Made by a program: the position numbers and the translations under genes. A DNA stretch of 64,000 bases. Source: Anaerolineales bacterium (GTDB taxonomy: Bacteria > Chloroflexota > Anaerolineae > Anaerolineales > Villigracilaceae). Positions 9,324-16,538 of the stretch are shown piece after piece (position 1 is the first letter of the stretch; the number at the start of each line of letters is the position of its first letter). A model generated the notes under the pieces. That model was not told the DNA's origin and searched no databases. It saw only the letters and a list, made by a program, of their open reading frames with translations. Location of the stretch: NCBI GenBank assembly GCA_023382595.1, contig JAHDWB010000002.1:124001-188000 (forward strand), read 5' to 3'.

Positions 9324-9389
9324 GTAGGTCACGCTAAGCGCCCAGATATGGGTGTTGAGCGTGACAGTCACGTTGCAAACGTGACCTAC
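9324..9389. repeat. 66-bp palindromic element (family A)
   Basis: Outer perfect 10-bp inverted repeat GTAGGTCACG (9324-9333) and CGTGACCTAC (9380-9389). Inside are an arm GTCACGCT matched by AGCGTGAC, and a second hairpin GTCACGTT-GCA-AACGTGAC. It lies in the 109 bp between the FemAB-like gene and the next GNAT. The element at 41364-41431 has the same plan with different but still paired arms. Confidence 0.85.
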
Positions 9390-9430
9390 GATTTCTTGAT
9401 TTTCAAATCGCAAGCCATTTGACTCCAAAC

Positions 9431-10030
9431 ATGACTTACACCCTCCACCCACTCACCGCCTTACCCGCCGACAAACTCCCACGCATTGCGGAGATCCACC
9501 TTGGCGATGCGGGCTTGCTCTCGAAACTCGGCTACCCATTCGTGTTGCGTTATTTTGAGAGCGCCTTGAAAGACGAACGCGCGTTTGGATTTTTCGCACA
9601 GGATGATGAAACAAATGAGATCATGGGTTTCAGTCTCGCGTCCCCAGAACCATCTGCACTAACATCCAAACTCACCGAAGACAAAGCGTGGTTCATCAAA
9701 AATATTCTCAAAGTCATCTTCACCCGCCCGCTGGCGTTCTTGCAAATGGTCATTTCCAGCGTCACCATCCGCGGGCAGATGTACGAAGCGAACACCATCG
9801 AATGCGTGTATTTCACCGTCGACCCGAAATTCCGCGGGCGCGGATTGGGGCGCTCGCTGCAAAAAGCGCTCATGGACGAAGGGCGAAAAAGAGGGTATAA
9901 AAAAATCTACGCCAGCGTCGAAACGTGGAACATCGCCAGCCTCAAGGCAACGCAGGCGAACGGCTTCAAGATCATCAAAACCTTCCGCGAAGGCATCTAC
10001 CATAGGCATCGCCTGGAAAGCGAGTTGTAA
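9431..10030 (+). CDS. GNAT-family N-acetyltransferase
   Basis: 199 residues from ATG 9431; a TTG four codons earlier is also possible. The acetyl-CoA binding region is RGRGLGRSLQKALMDEGRKR in the C-terminal half, following the beta strand ECVYFTVDP. The C-terminal NGFKIIKTFREGIYHRHRL closes the fold. The N-terminal part (HLGDAGLLSKLGYPFVLRYF) matches acetyltransferases that act on sugar or amino groups in envelope loci. It is followed without gap by the UroD-like gene. Substrate unknown. Confidence 0.88.
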   Translation: MTYTLHPLTALPADKLPRIAEIHLGDAGLLSKLGYPFVLRYFESALKDERAFGFFAQDDETNEIMGFSLASPEPSALTSKLTEDKAWFIKNILKVIFTRPLAFLQMVISSVTIRGQMYEANTIECVYFTVDPKFRGRGLGRSLQKALMDEGRKRGYKKIYASVETWNIASLKATQANGFKIIKTFREGIYHRHRLESEL

Positions 10031-11008
10031 ATGACCACCCACCGCGAACGCATCCAAGCCTGTATCGACGGCGAACCGACCGACCGCACGCCGATCGCCC
10101 TGTGGCGACACTTCCCCGACGAAGACCAAAATCCCGAAACGCTCGCCGCCGCCACGCTCAAATTTCAAGAGACCTATGACTTCGACATCGTGAAGGTCAC
10201 ACCCGCGTCGTCCTTCGCCGTGAAAGATTGGGGTGTGGAAGACGAATGGCAGAATAACCCCGAAGGCTCGCGGGAATACACCAAGCGCGTGATCCAAAAA
10301 CCGCAGGATTGGGAGACTCTCCAGCCGCTCGACCCGACCACCTCCCCGCATCTTGCCGGACAGTTAGCCTGTCTCCGTTTAATCAGGCAGAATCTCAGCC
10401 CGGAGACTCCCGTCATCCAAACCATCTTCAATCCGCTTTCACAGGCGAAGAATCTGGCAGGCAATGACCTGCTCATCGAGCATATCCGCAAGTATCCCGA
10501 AGCCGTGATGGAGGGATTGAAAACCATCACAAAGACGACGAGAAGTTTCATCGAAGCCGCGCGCGAAACAGGCATTGACGGCGTTTTCTACGCCGTTCAG
10601 CACGCGCAGGGCAGCCAACTTGACTTGGATGAATACAAATCCATTGGATTGCTGTTCGATCAGCGGATGCTCGCCGCGACAGAAGGCTTATGGTGCAATA
10701 TGCTGCACCTGCACGGCAGGGACGTGTACTTCTCGCTTTTACGCCTGTTCGACTTCCAGATCGTCAACTGGCATGACCGGGAAACCCATCCGTCGCTGGC
10801 GGAGGCGCAGAGTCTCTTCAAGGGCGTGGTGTGCGGAGGCTTGAGGCAGGAAACGCTCCACTCGGGGAATCCGACTCAGGTCAAGGAAGAGGCGCGGAAC
10901 GCCGTCGAGCAGACGAAGGATCGCCGCTTCATCCTCGGCACGGGATGCGTAGTCTATTATCGATCGCCGCATGAAAATATCATGGCGGCAAAAGAGAGCG
11001 TTGAATGA
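10031..11008 (+). CDS. Uroporphyrinogen decarboxylase-like (URO-D superfamily) protein
   Basis: 325 residues with the TIM-barrel pattern of the URO-D superfamily: RERIQACIDGEPTDRTPIAL at the N terminus, VIQTIFNPLSQAKNLAG, GIDGVFYAVQHAQG and ILGTGCVVYYRSP at the C terminus. The HemE signature around MRQAGR is absent, being replaced by LWRHFPDEDQ. This argues against true uroporphyrinogen decarboxylase and for the methyltransferase-like or uncharacterised branch. It is coupled to rsmD by a 4-bp overlap and to the GNAT gene upstream by zero spacing. Role unknown. Confidence 0.82.
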   Translation: MTTHRERIQACIDGEPTDRTPIALWRHFPDEDQNPETLAAATLKFQETYDFDIVKVTPASSFAVKDWGVEDEWQNNPEGSREYTKRVIQKPQDWETLQPLDPTTSPHLAGQLACLRLIRQNLSPETPVIQTIFNPLSQAKNLAGNDLLIEHIRKYPEAVMEGLKTITKTTRSFIEAARETGIDGVFYAVQHAQGSQLDLDEYKSIGLLFDQRMLAATEGLWCNMLHLHGRDVYFSLLRLFDFQIVNWHDRETHPSLAEAQSLFKGVVCGGLRQETLHSGNPTQVKEEARNAVEQTKDRRFILGTGCVVYYRSPHENIMAAKESVE

Positions 11009-11559
11009 GTCTAAGGGTGATTTCAGGCAGTGCGAAGGGACGCAAACTGGCGTCGGTGCCGGGTGACACCACGCGCCCCGTGATGGACCGCGTGAAGGAG
11101 GCGCTGTTCAATATTCTGGCGGGGGATGTGATCGATTCAAATTGGTGGGACCTGTTCGCAGGCACGGGCGCGATCGGCATCGAGGCATTGAGCCGCGGCG
11201 CGGCGTCGGTGCGCTTCACGGACTTGAACCGTTTACCCATCGAAACGGTCAAACATAATGTGGAGCATTGCAAGTTCAGCGCGCAGGCGGAGATTCAGCG
11301 CGGCGACGCATTCACGATGCTGGCAGGGCACGCGGACAGGCAGTTCGAATATATTTACATCGCGCCGCCGCAATATAAGCAGATGTGGTCGAATGCGTTG
11401 AAGCTGGTGGACGACCACATGGATTGGCTGACGGAAGACGGCACGGTCATCGTACAGATCGACCCGTCGGAATATGAAGAAGTGGAATTGAACAATCTCG
11501 TGGAAGGCGAGCAGAGAAAGTACGGCAGCACCCTGCTGGTCTTTTACGACCGCGCTTGA
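11005..11559 (+). CDS. rsmD: 16S rRNA (guanine-N2)-methyltransferase RsmD-like
   Basis: 184 residues. The N terminus (LRVISGSAKGRKLASVPGD, then TRPVMDRVKEALFNIL) and SAM motif I (DLFAGTGAIGIEALSRGA) are diagnostic of RsmD, which methylates G966 of 16S rRNA. The usual catalytic [DN]PP[YF] motif reads IAPPQY here, so the Asp/Asn is replaced by Ala. This substitution may be lineage-specific; it could change activity. Overlaps the preceding gene by 4 bp. A strong promoter begins just 4 bp after its stop. Confidence 0.85.
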   Translation: MSLRVISGSAKGRKLASVPGDTTRPVMDRVKEALFNILAGDVIDSNWWDLFAGTGAIGIEALSRGAASVRFTDLNRLPIETVKHNVEHCKFSAQAEIQRGDAFTMLAGHADRQFEYIYIAPPQYKQMWSNALKLVDDHMDWLTEDGTVIVQIDPSEYEEVELNNLVEGEQRKYGSTLLVFYDRA

Positions 11560-11562
11560 GCG

Positions 11563-11591
11563 TTGACCCAGTTGTGCGCGGTATGTATAAT
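11563..11591 (+). promoter_or_regulatory. Near-consensus sigma-70 promoter
   Basis: TTGACC at 11563-11568, exactly 17 bp, then TATAAT at 11586-11591. Transcription would start near 11598. The next plausible start codon is at 11735, giving a leader of about 137 nt. No intrinsic terminator or clear small ORF is seen between, so the leader may itself be a small RNA or regulatory region. Confidence 0.7.
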
Positions 11592-11734
11592 TTGTTGGTC
11601 GGCGGATAGTCTATTACGACGGCATTTCGGAACTTTTGCCCAGCAGATGATACTTCACTAAATGGTTCGTCTATACTCAGTTGGGTTGCAATGTATCGAA
11701 GCCAAATGGTCTCCAATCTTTCAAGGAATGCAAT

Positions 11735-12058
11735 ATGCCGATAATACGAATCAGATATTTAAAGGATTCTCTTAATCGGGGTCTTAATTGGGCTTCTGGG
11801 CTTAGTATTCTGCTATCACTGGGTCTTGCATTCGTCGCGGGTTATCTCAAACAATTCCAACTCTTGGCGACCCTAATTTCTCTAGCAGGTGCTGCTTTCT
11901 TATTTCTTGGTTTCATTCTAGTTATTATTCATCAGATGCGATCAACGTATTATTTTCATGGAGGCTGCGCAACGGCTTTTATAGGGTTAATTTACTTCTT
12001 TTTTGCCGTTTTCACAACCTACATACTATCCGAAGTGCTATTTCCAATCTTTTGGTAG
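11735..12058 (+). CDS. Small hypothetical membrane protein in an AT-rich patch
   Basis: 107 residues from ATG 11735 (AAGGA about 9 bp upstream); the frame is open 18 codons earlier. Three hydrophobic segments are visible: ASGLSILLSLGLAFVAGYL, LATLISLAGAAFLFLGFILV and TAFIGLIYFFFAVFTTYIL. Codon use is clearly more AT-rich than in neighbouring genes (many TTT, ATA, TTA and AAT codons), as in recently acquired DNA. No family is recognised. It has its own strong promoter 137 nt upstream. Confidence 0.6.
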   Translation: MPIIRIRYLKDSLNRGLNWASGLSILLSLGLAFVAGYLKQFQLLATLISLAGAAFLFLGFILVIIHQMRSTYYFHGGCATAFIGLIYFFFAVFTTYILSEVLFPIFW

Positions 12059-12132
12059 GTAGCAAGTCTTACTGCAGGTGATGCGCAGCATCAATTTTTT
12101 CTGCCTTGCTGACAAACCAATAATGCCGACGA

Positions 12133-12375
12133 TTAATCCTCATCTTCTTCCTCCTGCTCCCCAAACACCCTCTCCACTGCGGACTCGATCGCTTCATCTG
12201 AGTGAGATTCACACGCCACCAACGGGCGCTCTTCGTCCTGCACTACCCGCCCGCCGACGCTCATCACCTTTGCGTCGATGAACTTCCCCTGCGCATCACG
12301 CACGACGAGCATTTGATACTGTCTCCCGCATACGATACAGCCGCGCGTTTCGGTCGTGATGTGTTTTTCGGTCAT
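12133..12375 (-). CDS. Small conserved hypothetical protein with CxxC
   Basis: 80 residues from ATG 12375; GGAG lies 6 bp upstream. A CxxC pair (GCIVCGRQYQ) and a later Cys-x-Ser-His (ACESHSDEA) could form a zinc site. The C terminus is very acidic (GEQEEEDED). The central part reads like a small two-sheet domain (MLVVRDAQGKFIDAKVMSVG). No catalytic motif. It lies downstream of a repeat element (12391-12467). Function unknown; a small zinc-ribbon adaptor is a guess. Confidence 0.65.
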   Translation of the reverse strand: MTEKHITTETRGCIVCGRQYQMLVVRDAQGKFIDAKVMSVGGRVVQDEERPLVACESHSDEAIESAVERVFGEQEEEDED

Positions 12376-12390
12376 CAAAATCTCCAAAAA

Positions 12391-12467
12391 TTAAACACAA
12401 AGGACACGAAGTGCACGAAGGGTTCTTGTTTCCATTCCTTGGTGACCTTTGCGCCCTTTGTGTTTAA
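12391..12467. repeat. 77-bp inverted-repeat element
   Basis: Perfect 13-bp inverted repeats TTAAACACAAAGG (12391-12403) and CCTTTGTGTTTAA (12455-12467). The arms continue into AC(A)CGAAG-like segments. It fills the space between the cyclophilin stop and the start of the CxxC gene. Confidence 0.8.
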
Positions 12468-12476
12468 ACATTCTCC

Positions 12477-13214
12477 TTACTCTTCCGTGATCGTAACGGA
12501 TTTGATCACATCGCCCGTGAAAGTCGGATTCATATCCGGGTCGCGGCGCGTGATGCCGTTGACCACATCCATGCCTTCGACGACCTGCCCGAAGATGGTG
12601 TAACCGCCGTTCAAAAATTCAGCAGGACCAAAGGTGATGAAGAACTGGCTTCCGTTCGTGTCGCGTCCCGCATTCGCCATCGCCACTACGCCCGCCTTGT
12701 CAAAGGTCAGGTCGCTGTCTTCATTGACGAAGCGATACCCCGGTCCGCCGCCGCCCGTCCCGGTCGGGTCGCCGCCCTGCGCCATGAAGCCCTCCAGAAC
12801 GCGGTGGAAGGTCACGCCGTCAAAGAAGCCTTCGCGCGCCAAAAAGACAAAACTATTGACCGTGATCGGCGACTTGTCGGGGTACAACTCCACGACGAAC
12901 GTGCCGCCTGTTTCCATTTCGAACGTGGCGAAATACTTCTTCTCCGCATCGATGGTCATCGGCGGCGGCGCATCGTACTGCTTGATGCTTGCCTGCGGAG
13001 GCGCGGCAGCGGGCGGAACGACCTCCGCATCGACGACATTCGTCGGCTCGGCAACCGTCTGCGGCTCATTCGCTTCCGCGGCACGGTTATTACGCACCGC
13101 GGTCCATACCAGCAGCCCGACCACGATCACAATCGCAGCGATGGCAATATACTGGATCATATTATCCGATTTTGCAACTTGCGCCTTCTTACTCGTTTTC
13201 TTTTTCGATGGCAT
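12477..13214 (-). CDS. Cyclophilin-type peptidyl-prolyl cis-trans isomerase, membrane-anchored
   Basis: 245 residues from MPSKKK at 13214; 32 upstream in-frame codons are not family-like and an AGGAG precedes 13214. A Lys-rich N terminus and one transmembrane helix (YIAIAAIVIVVGLLVWTAV, about 21-40) anchor the protein with the domain outside. A Pro/Ala-rich linker follows. The cyclophilin core has FHRVLEGFMAQGGDPTGTG, GSQFFITFGPAEFLNGGYTI and FGQVVEGMDVV, so the catalytic Arg and substrate pocket are retained. It should catalyse prolyl isomerisation during folding of exported proteins. Confidence 0.93.
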   Translation of the reverse strand: MPSKKKTSKKAQVAKSDNMIQYIAIAAIVIVVGLLVWTAVRNNRAAEANEPQTVAEPTNVVDAEVVPPAAAPPQASIKQYDAPPPMTIDAEKKYFATFEMETGGTFVVELYPDKSPITVNSFVFLAREGFFDGVTFHRVLEGFMAQGGDPTGTGGGGPGYRFVNEDSDLTFDKAGVVAMANAGRDTNGSQFFITFGPAEFLNGGYTIFGQVVEGMDVVNGITRRDPDMNPTFTGDVIKSVTITEE

Positions 13215-13257
13215 ACACTCTATCTCCTCATGGAATTTGCAGTAATTATAACCAACC

Positions 13258-13286
13258 TTGCGCCCGCATCCGTTTTCCTGTATCCT
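13258..13286 (+). promoter_or_regulatory. Promoter for YwiC-like gene, leaderless
   Basis: TTGCGC at 13258-13263, 17 bp, TATCCT at 13281-13286. The expected transcription start coincides with ATG 13294 (or just downstream of ATG 13291), so the mRNA would begin at the start codon. The same TTGCGC-17 bp geometry is used by the tRNA-Gln promoter at 43547-43575. Confidence 0.6.
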
Positions 13287-13293
13287 TGCGATG

Positions 13294-14127
13294 ATGAAGC
13301 AATTCTTCAAAAAACAGATCGCGCTCCCGCAGGATCACGGCTCCTGGGTCTTCATTCTCAGTCCGCTGCTGGTGGGAATCTTCGCAGGCGATGACTTCTC
13401 CCCCGCCACCTTCAGCCTGATCGTCGCGGCAATGTCCGCGTTTTTGATCCGCCAGCCGATGACCGTCGCTGTCAAAGCCTTTTCCGGAAGACGACCGAAG
13501 ACGGATCTTCCCGCCGCCCGTTTCTGGCTGCTGGTCTACGGCTTTATCGCCGCCCTTGCCCTCCTCGGACTTATCTTCTCCGGCTTTGGCTACATCCTGT
13601 ACCTGGCGGTTCCCGGCATCCCCGTCTTTGCGTGGCATTTGTGGCTGGTCAGTAAACGCGCCGAGCGGCGGCAGGAGGGCGTGGAGGTCATTGCCACGGG
13701 CGTGCTGTCACTGGCGGCGCCTGCCGCCTATTGGGTCGGCATCCGCGAGTATGACGCGTTCGGCTGGTGGCTGTGGGCGTTGACGTGGCTGCAATCCGCG
13801 GCGAGCATCGTCTACGCCTATCTGCGGCTGGGACAACGCGAACTGGAGCCGGATCAGGCGTCGGCGAAGAGTCGAAGCGATTGGCGGCGGATGGGCAGTC
13901 GCGCCTTCCTGTATACGTCGTTCAATCTGGTCTTGTCGCTTGGATTGGGAGTCGCAAATCTCATTCCGCGTTTTGTTTTCGTCCCGTTCCTGCTGCAATG
14001 GGCTGAAACGGTGTGGGGCATCCAAAACCCCGCTGTGGGCTGGAAACCGACCCGCATCGGCATCCGTCAGTTGATCGTGAGTATCTTGTGGACAGTTCTT
14101 TTCATTTGGGTCTGGAGGACGCCATGA
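13294..14127 (+). CDS. YwiC-like integral membrane protein
   Basis: 277 residues (278 if the ATG at 13291 is used). The N terminus KQIALPQDHGSWVFILSPLL is the YwiC signature, where the family has LPREHGAW. About eight transmembrane helices follow, with Trp-rich loops, and an aromatic-rich C terminus. The protein family is of unknown function; in many bacteria ywiC lies near respiratory or nitrate/nitrite genes. The 3' end overlaps the next gene by ATGA. The start choice rests on the promoter spacing described in the adjoining site. Confidence 0.8.
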   Translation: MKQFFKKQIALPQDHGSWVFILSPLLVGIFAGDDFSPATFSLIVAAMSAFLIRQPMTVAVKAFSGRRPKTDLPAARFWLLVYGFIAALALLGLIFSGFGYILYLAVPGIPVFAWHLWLVSKRAERRQEGVEVIATGVLSLAAPAAYWVGIREYDAFGWWLWALTWLQSAASIVYAYLRLGQRELEPDQASAKSRSDWRRMGSRAFLYTSFNLVLSLGLGVANLIPRFVFVPFLLQWAETVWGIQNPAVGWKPTRIGIRQLIVSILWTVLFIWVWRTP

Positions 14128-14360
14128 AAGAAGAAATGAAATACGAATTGTTGACCGAGTTGACCAGCCGCCTCGAAGCCGACCTGCTCGAGAGTTACCT
14201 CGAAGCGAACGACATCGATGTGGAATTGTTTCAAGAATCGGTTGGGCAGAACGCCTATCCCGTTACAATCGACATGCTGGGGCGCGTGCAGGTCTTCGTG
14301 CCGAAGGAAAAGATCGAGCAAGCCAGGGAATTGCTGGAAATATTCATCACACAGGAGTAA
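14124..14360 (+). CDS. DUF2007-like putative signal-transducing protein
   Basis: 78 residues, chosen start ATG 14124 overlapping the YwiC stop. The pattern ELLTELTSRLEADLLESYLE, ...VQVFVPKEKIEQARELLE is that of small DUF2007 domains (a ferredoxin-like beta-alpha-beta fold found in proteins annotated as putative signal transducers). No catalytic residues are evident. It is followed after 3 bp by a DsrE-type gene. Function unknown. Confidence 0.75.
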   Translation: MKEEMKYELLTELTSRLEADLLESYLEANDIDVELFQESVGQNAYPVTIDMLGRVQVFVPKEKIEQARELLEIFITQE

Positions 14361-14363
14361 TTT

Positions 14364-14705
14364 ATGAAGGACACCGTCATTCTATGTACAAGGTTCGGAA
14401 TGGGGCGAACAGACATAAGCGAGTTGGGCACAAAGCTGGTGCAAAAATATTTCTCGCTTTTACTGGAGAACGATGATCTTCCGCCGGTCATTTGCTTTTA
14501 CACCGACGGCGTGAAACTGGTAACGTCCGGCTCTCCCGTCCTCGAGCAGTTGACGCAAATGGAGGCAAAGGGCGTGCGGCTTGTCGTGTGCTCGACCTGT
14601 CTCGATATGATGGGGCTTGCAGATCAGGTACAGATCGGCATTGTGGGCGGAATGCCGGATATCATCGAAGCGCAGGCAAGAGCCGCGAAAGTGATCACGA
14701 TATAA
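14364..14705 (+). CDS. DsrE-family (YedF C-terminal-like) protein
   Basis: 113 residues. The DsrE/DsrF-like fold is recognisable from VILCTRFGMGRTDISELGTK at the N terminus, VICFYTDGVKLVTSGS and the Cys-containing GVRLVVCSTCLDMMGLADQV, whose Cys pair could carry sulfur. The length and the segment MPDIIEAQARAAKVITI match the C-terminal domain of YedF, the selenium-metabolism-associated sulfurtransferase-like protein. A SirA-like N-terminal domain is lacking. Likely sulfur relay; partner unknown. Confidence 0.75.
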   Translation: MKDTVILCTRFGMGRTDISELGTKLVQKYFSLLLENDDLPPVICFYTDGVKLVTSGSPVLEQLTQMEAKGVRLVVCSTCLDMMGLADQVQIGIVGGMPDIIEAQARAAKVITI

Positions 14706-14756
14706 GTGCATGGACTCAGCGAGCTTGCTCCCGCGTTTGCCAATTCTTTAACACGC

Positions 14757-14770
14757 CAGCCAGCTGGCTG
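14757..14770. promoter_or_regulatory. Perfect 14-bp palindrome upstream of acyl-CoA dehydrogenase gene
   Basis: CAGCCAGCTGGCTG at 14757-14770, 26 bp before the ATG at 14796. It could be a site for a dimeric regulator, or part of a transcribed hairpin. A GGAGAGAG ribosome-binding site follows at about 14786. Confidence 0.35.
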
Positions 14771-14795
14771 ACTCCATAATCACACAGGAGAGAGA

Positions 14796-15947
14796 ATGAA
14801 TTTTGATCTTAACGAAGAGCAGAAAGTCTGGAAGAAGATCGTCCACGATTTTGTGGAAAAAGAGATAAAGCCCAAAGCCCGCGACGTGGACGAGAACGAG
14901 GAGTTCAATTGGGATGCCGTCCGCAAGGGCGGTCCCGTCGGTTTGCTGGGGATGAGCATTCCCGAGGAATACGGCGGCTCGAACGTGGATTCCATCTCGA
15001 ACATGATCGCAATGGAGGAACTCGGCTGGGGCTGCGGCTCGACCGCGCTGGCGCTTGCCGCACATAACGGACTTGGCTCCACGCCGATTGTCCGCTACGG
15101 GAGCGAAGCGTTGAAAAAGAAATGGCTTCCATTGGTCGCAGACGGTCAACACAAACTTGCCGCGCTCGCATTGACGGAACCCGGCGCAGGCTCAGACTTG
15201 AAAGGCGGCTTGACCACCAAAGCCGAAAAAGACGGCGGCGAGTGGGTCATCAACGGGGCGAAGATGTGGTGCACGAACGCAGGCATTGCAGAGTACATCA
15301 TCACGCTCGCGCGCACGGATCTTAAAGGCGGCTCGAAGTCGCTGAGCATGATCCTCGTCCCAACCGATTCAAAGGGCTTGACCATCGGTCCCGCCGAGAA
15401 AAAAATGGGCTTGCGCGGCTCCCCCACCCATGCCGTGACCTACGACAATGTGCGCGTCCCGCTCGAAAATCTGATCGGCGTGGAGGGACAGGGCTTGCAG
15501 CAAACGCTGTCCACGCTGGACGCGGGGCGGTTGAGCATCGGCGCGCTGTCGATTGGGCTGGCGCGCGCGGCGATGGAAGCGGCGGTGGAGTACGCGCGGG
15601 AGCGCAAGGCATTCGGACAGTCGCTGGCGGATTTCCAGTCAACGCAATTCAAATTTGCCAACATGGAAATGGAGATCGAACTGGCGCGGACGTATCTCTA
15701 CAAAGCCGCATGGCTCAAGGACGAGGGACGTCCTTACAATAAAGAAGCGGCGATCGCCAAACTATACGCCACCGAAATGGCGGAGCGGGTCATCTATGAT
15801 GCCATCCAAATCCACGGCGGGTACGGTTACAGCCGCATGTACGATGTGGAGCGCATCTACCGCGATGCGCGCCTGATGACCATCGGCGAAGGGACAAGCG
15901 AGATTCAAAGATTGGTCATTTCGAGGCATGTGCTGGCGAGTGAGTGA
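14796..15947 (+). CDS. Acyl-CoA dehydrogenase
   Basis: 383 residues, normal for the family. FAD-dependent alpha,beta-dehydrogenation of acyl-CoA. Signatures: GLLGMSIPEEYGGSNVDSIS, ALTEPGAGSDLKGGLTTKA (acyl/FAD site), YAREKAFGQSLADFQ-like helix, IHGGYGYSRMYDVERIYRDA, and the catalytic Glu in IGEGTSEIQRLVI. The substrate chain length cannot be fixed by eye; MEEL and the AALALAAHNGL stretch suit short or branched acyl-CoA. A strong Shine-Dalgarno (GGAGAGAG) precedes. It ends at a bidirectional terminator. A second, more typical paralogue lies at 20669. Confidence 0.94.
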   Translation: MNFDLNEEQKVWKKIVHDFVEKEIKPKARDVDENEEFNWDAVRKGGPVGLLGMSIPEEYGGSNVDSISNMIAMEELGWGCGSTALALAAHNGLGSTPIVRYGSEALKKKWLPLVADGQHKLAALALTEPGAGSDLKGGLTTKAEKDGGEWVINGAKMWCTNAGIAEYIITLARTDLKGGSKSLSMILVPTDSKGLTIGPAEKKMGLRGSPTHAVTYDNVRVPLENLIGVEGQGLQQTLSTLDAGRLSIGALSIGLARAAMEAAVEYARERKAFGQSLADFQSTQFKFANMEMEIELARTYLYKAAWLKDEGRPYNKEAAIAKLYATEMAERVIYDAIQIHGGYGYSRMYDVERIYRDARLMTIGEGTSEIQRLVISRHVLASE

Positions 15948-15949
15948 TA

Positions 15950-15982
15950 AAAAAACGGAGGTCGCAACGACCTCCGTTTTTT
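15950..15982. terminator. Bidirectional intrinsic terminator
   Basis: Arms ACGGAGGTCG (15955-15964) and CGACCTCCGT (15968-15977), loop CAA, flanked by A-run and T-run. It serves both the acyl-CoA dehydrogenase gene on the plus strand and the methyltransferase on the minus strand. Confidence 0.92.
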
Positions 15983-16534
15983 CTACTTTTTTACAATGAC
16001 CCACGCCGTCCCATCCGCGGACTTGATGTTCGTTTCCCCACTTTCAAACAATTTCACAATTTGATCAGGCGCGAGGAAGTGGCTGCGCATCAGCAATAGT
16101 TTTTCGGCAATCGCGATCAATTTCACGCCAAAGGTGCGGATATCGGGCTCCTCGATGACCAGCACGCCGCCGGGCTTCAGCACGCGCAACATCTCGCGCG
16201 CGGAATGGGCATGGTCCACGACGTGGTGCAGGGCATCCACCATGATGACGCGTTCAAAGGATTCGTCCGCGAAGGGCAGGGATTCAGAATAACCGCAGAC
16301 AGGCTTGAGCGCGGCGGGATGCGTCTCTTTCAACATCCCGAAGGAGACATCGGCGATCGTCACATCATCCACCAGATCGCGAATTGCGTTCGCAACCCGT
16401 CCCGTGCCGCCGCCGACATCCAGCAAACGTCCGCGCACAGGCAGGGACGCGACTTCGCGCATCACATCCGTTTTGGAATAGGTGACGCGCGAATAAATGG
16501 GGGCGATCAGGTCGAAGTGATCAAAACCAGGCAT
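15983..16534 (-). CDS. Class I SAM-dependent methyltransferase (UbiE-like)
   Basis: 183 residues. The N terminus FDLIAPIYSRVTYSKTDVM and motif I RLLDVGGGTGRVANAIRDL are typical of UbiE/COQ5-like methyltransferases; the Asp-containing post-motif (VTIADVSFGML) and VMVDALHHVVD-type motif II follow. These enzymes transfer methyl groups from SAM to small molecules, often quinones or lipids. It starts 5 bp after the comEA stop, so it is in an operon with comEA. Shorter than true UbiE, so the substrate is uncertain. Confidence 0.85.
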   Translation of the reverse strand: MPGFDHFDLIAPIYSRVTYSKTDVMREVASLPVRGRLLDVGGGTGRVANAIRDLVDDVTIADVSFGMLKETHPAALKPVCGYSESLPFADESFERVIMVDALHHVVDHAHSAREMLRVLKPGGVLVIEEPDIRTFGVKLIAIAEKLLLMRSHFLAPDQIVKLFESGETNIKSADGTAWVIVKK

Positions 16535-16538
16535 GATA

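Noticed and set aside
12078-12281. 67-residue open frame on the plus strand
   Set aside because: It is the antisense of the CxxC protein gene (12133-12375), has no family resemblance and no ribosome-binding site.
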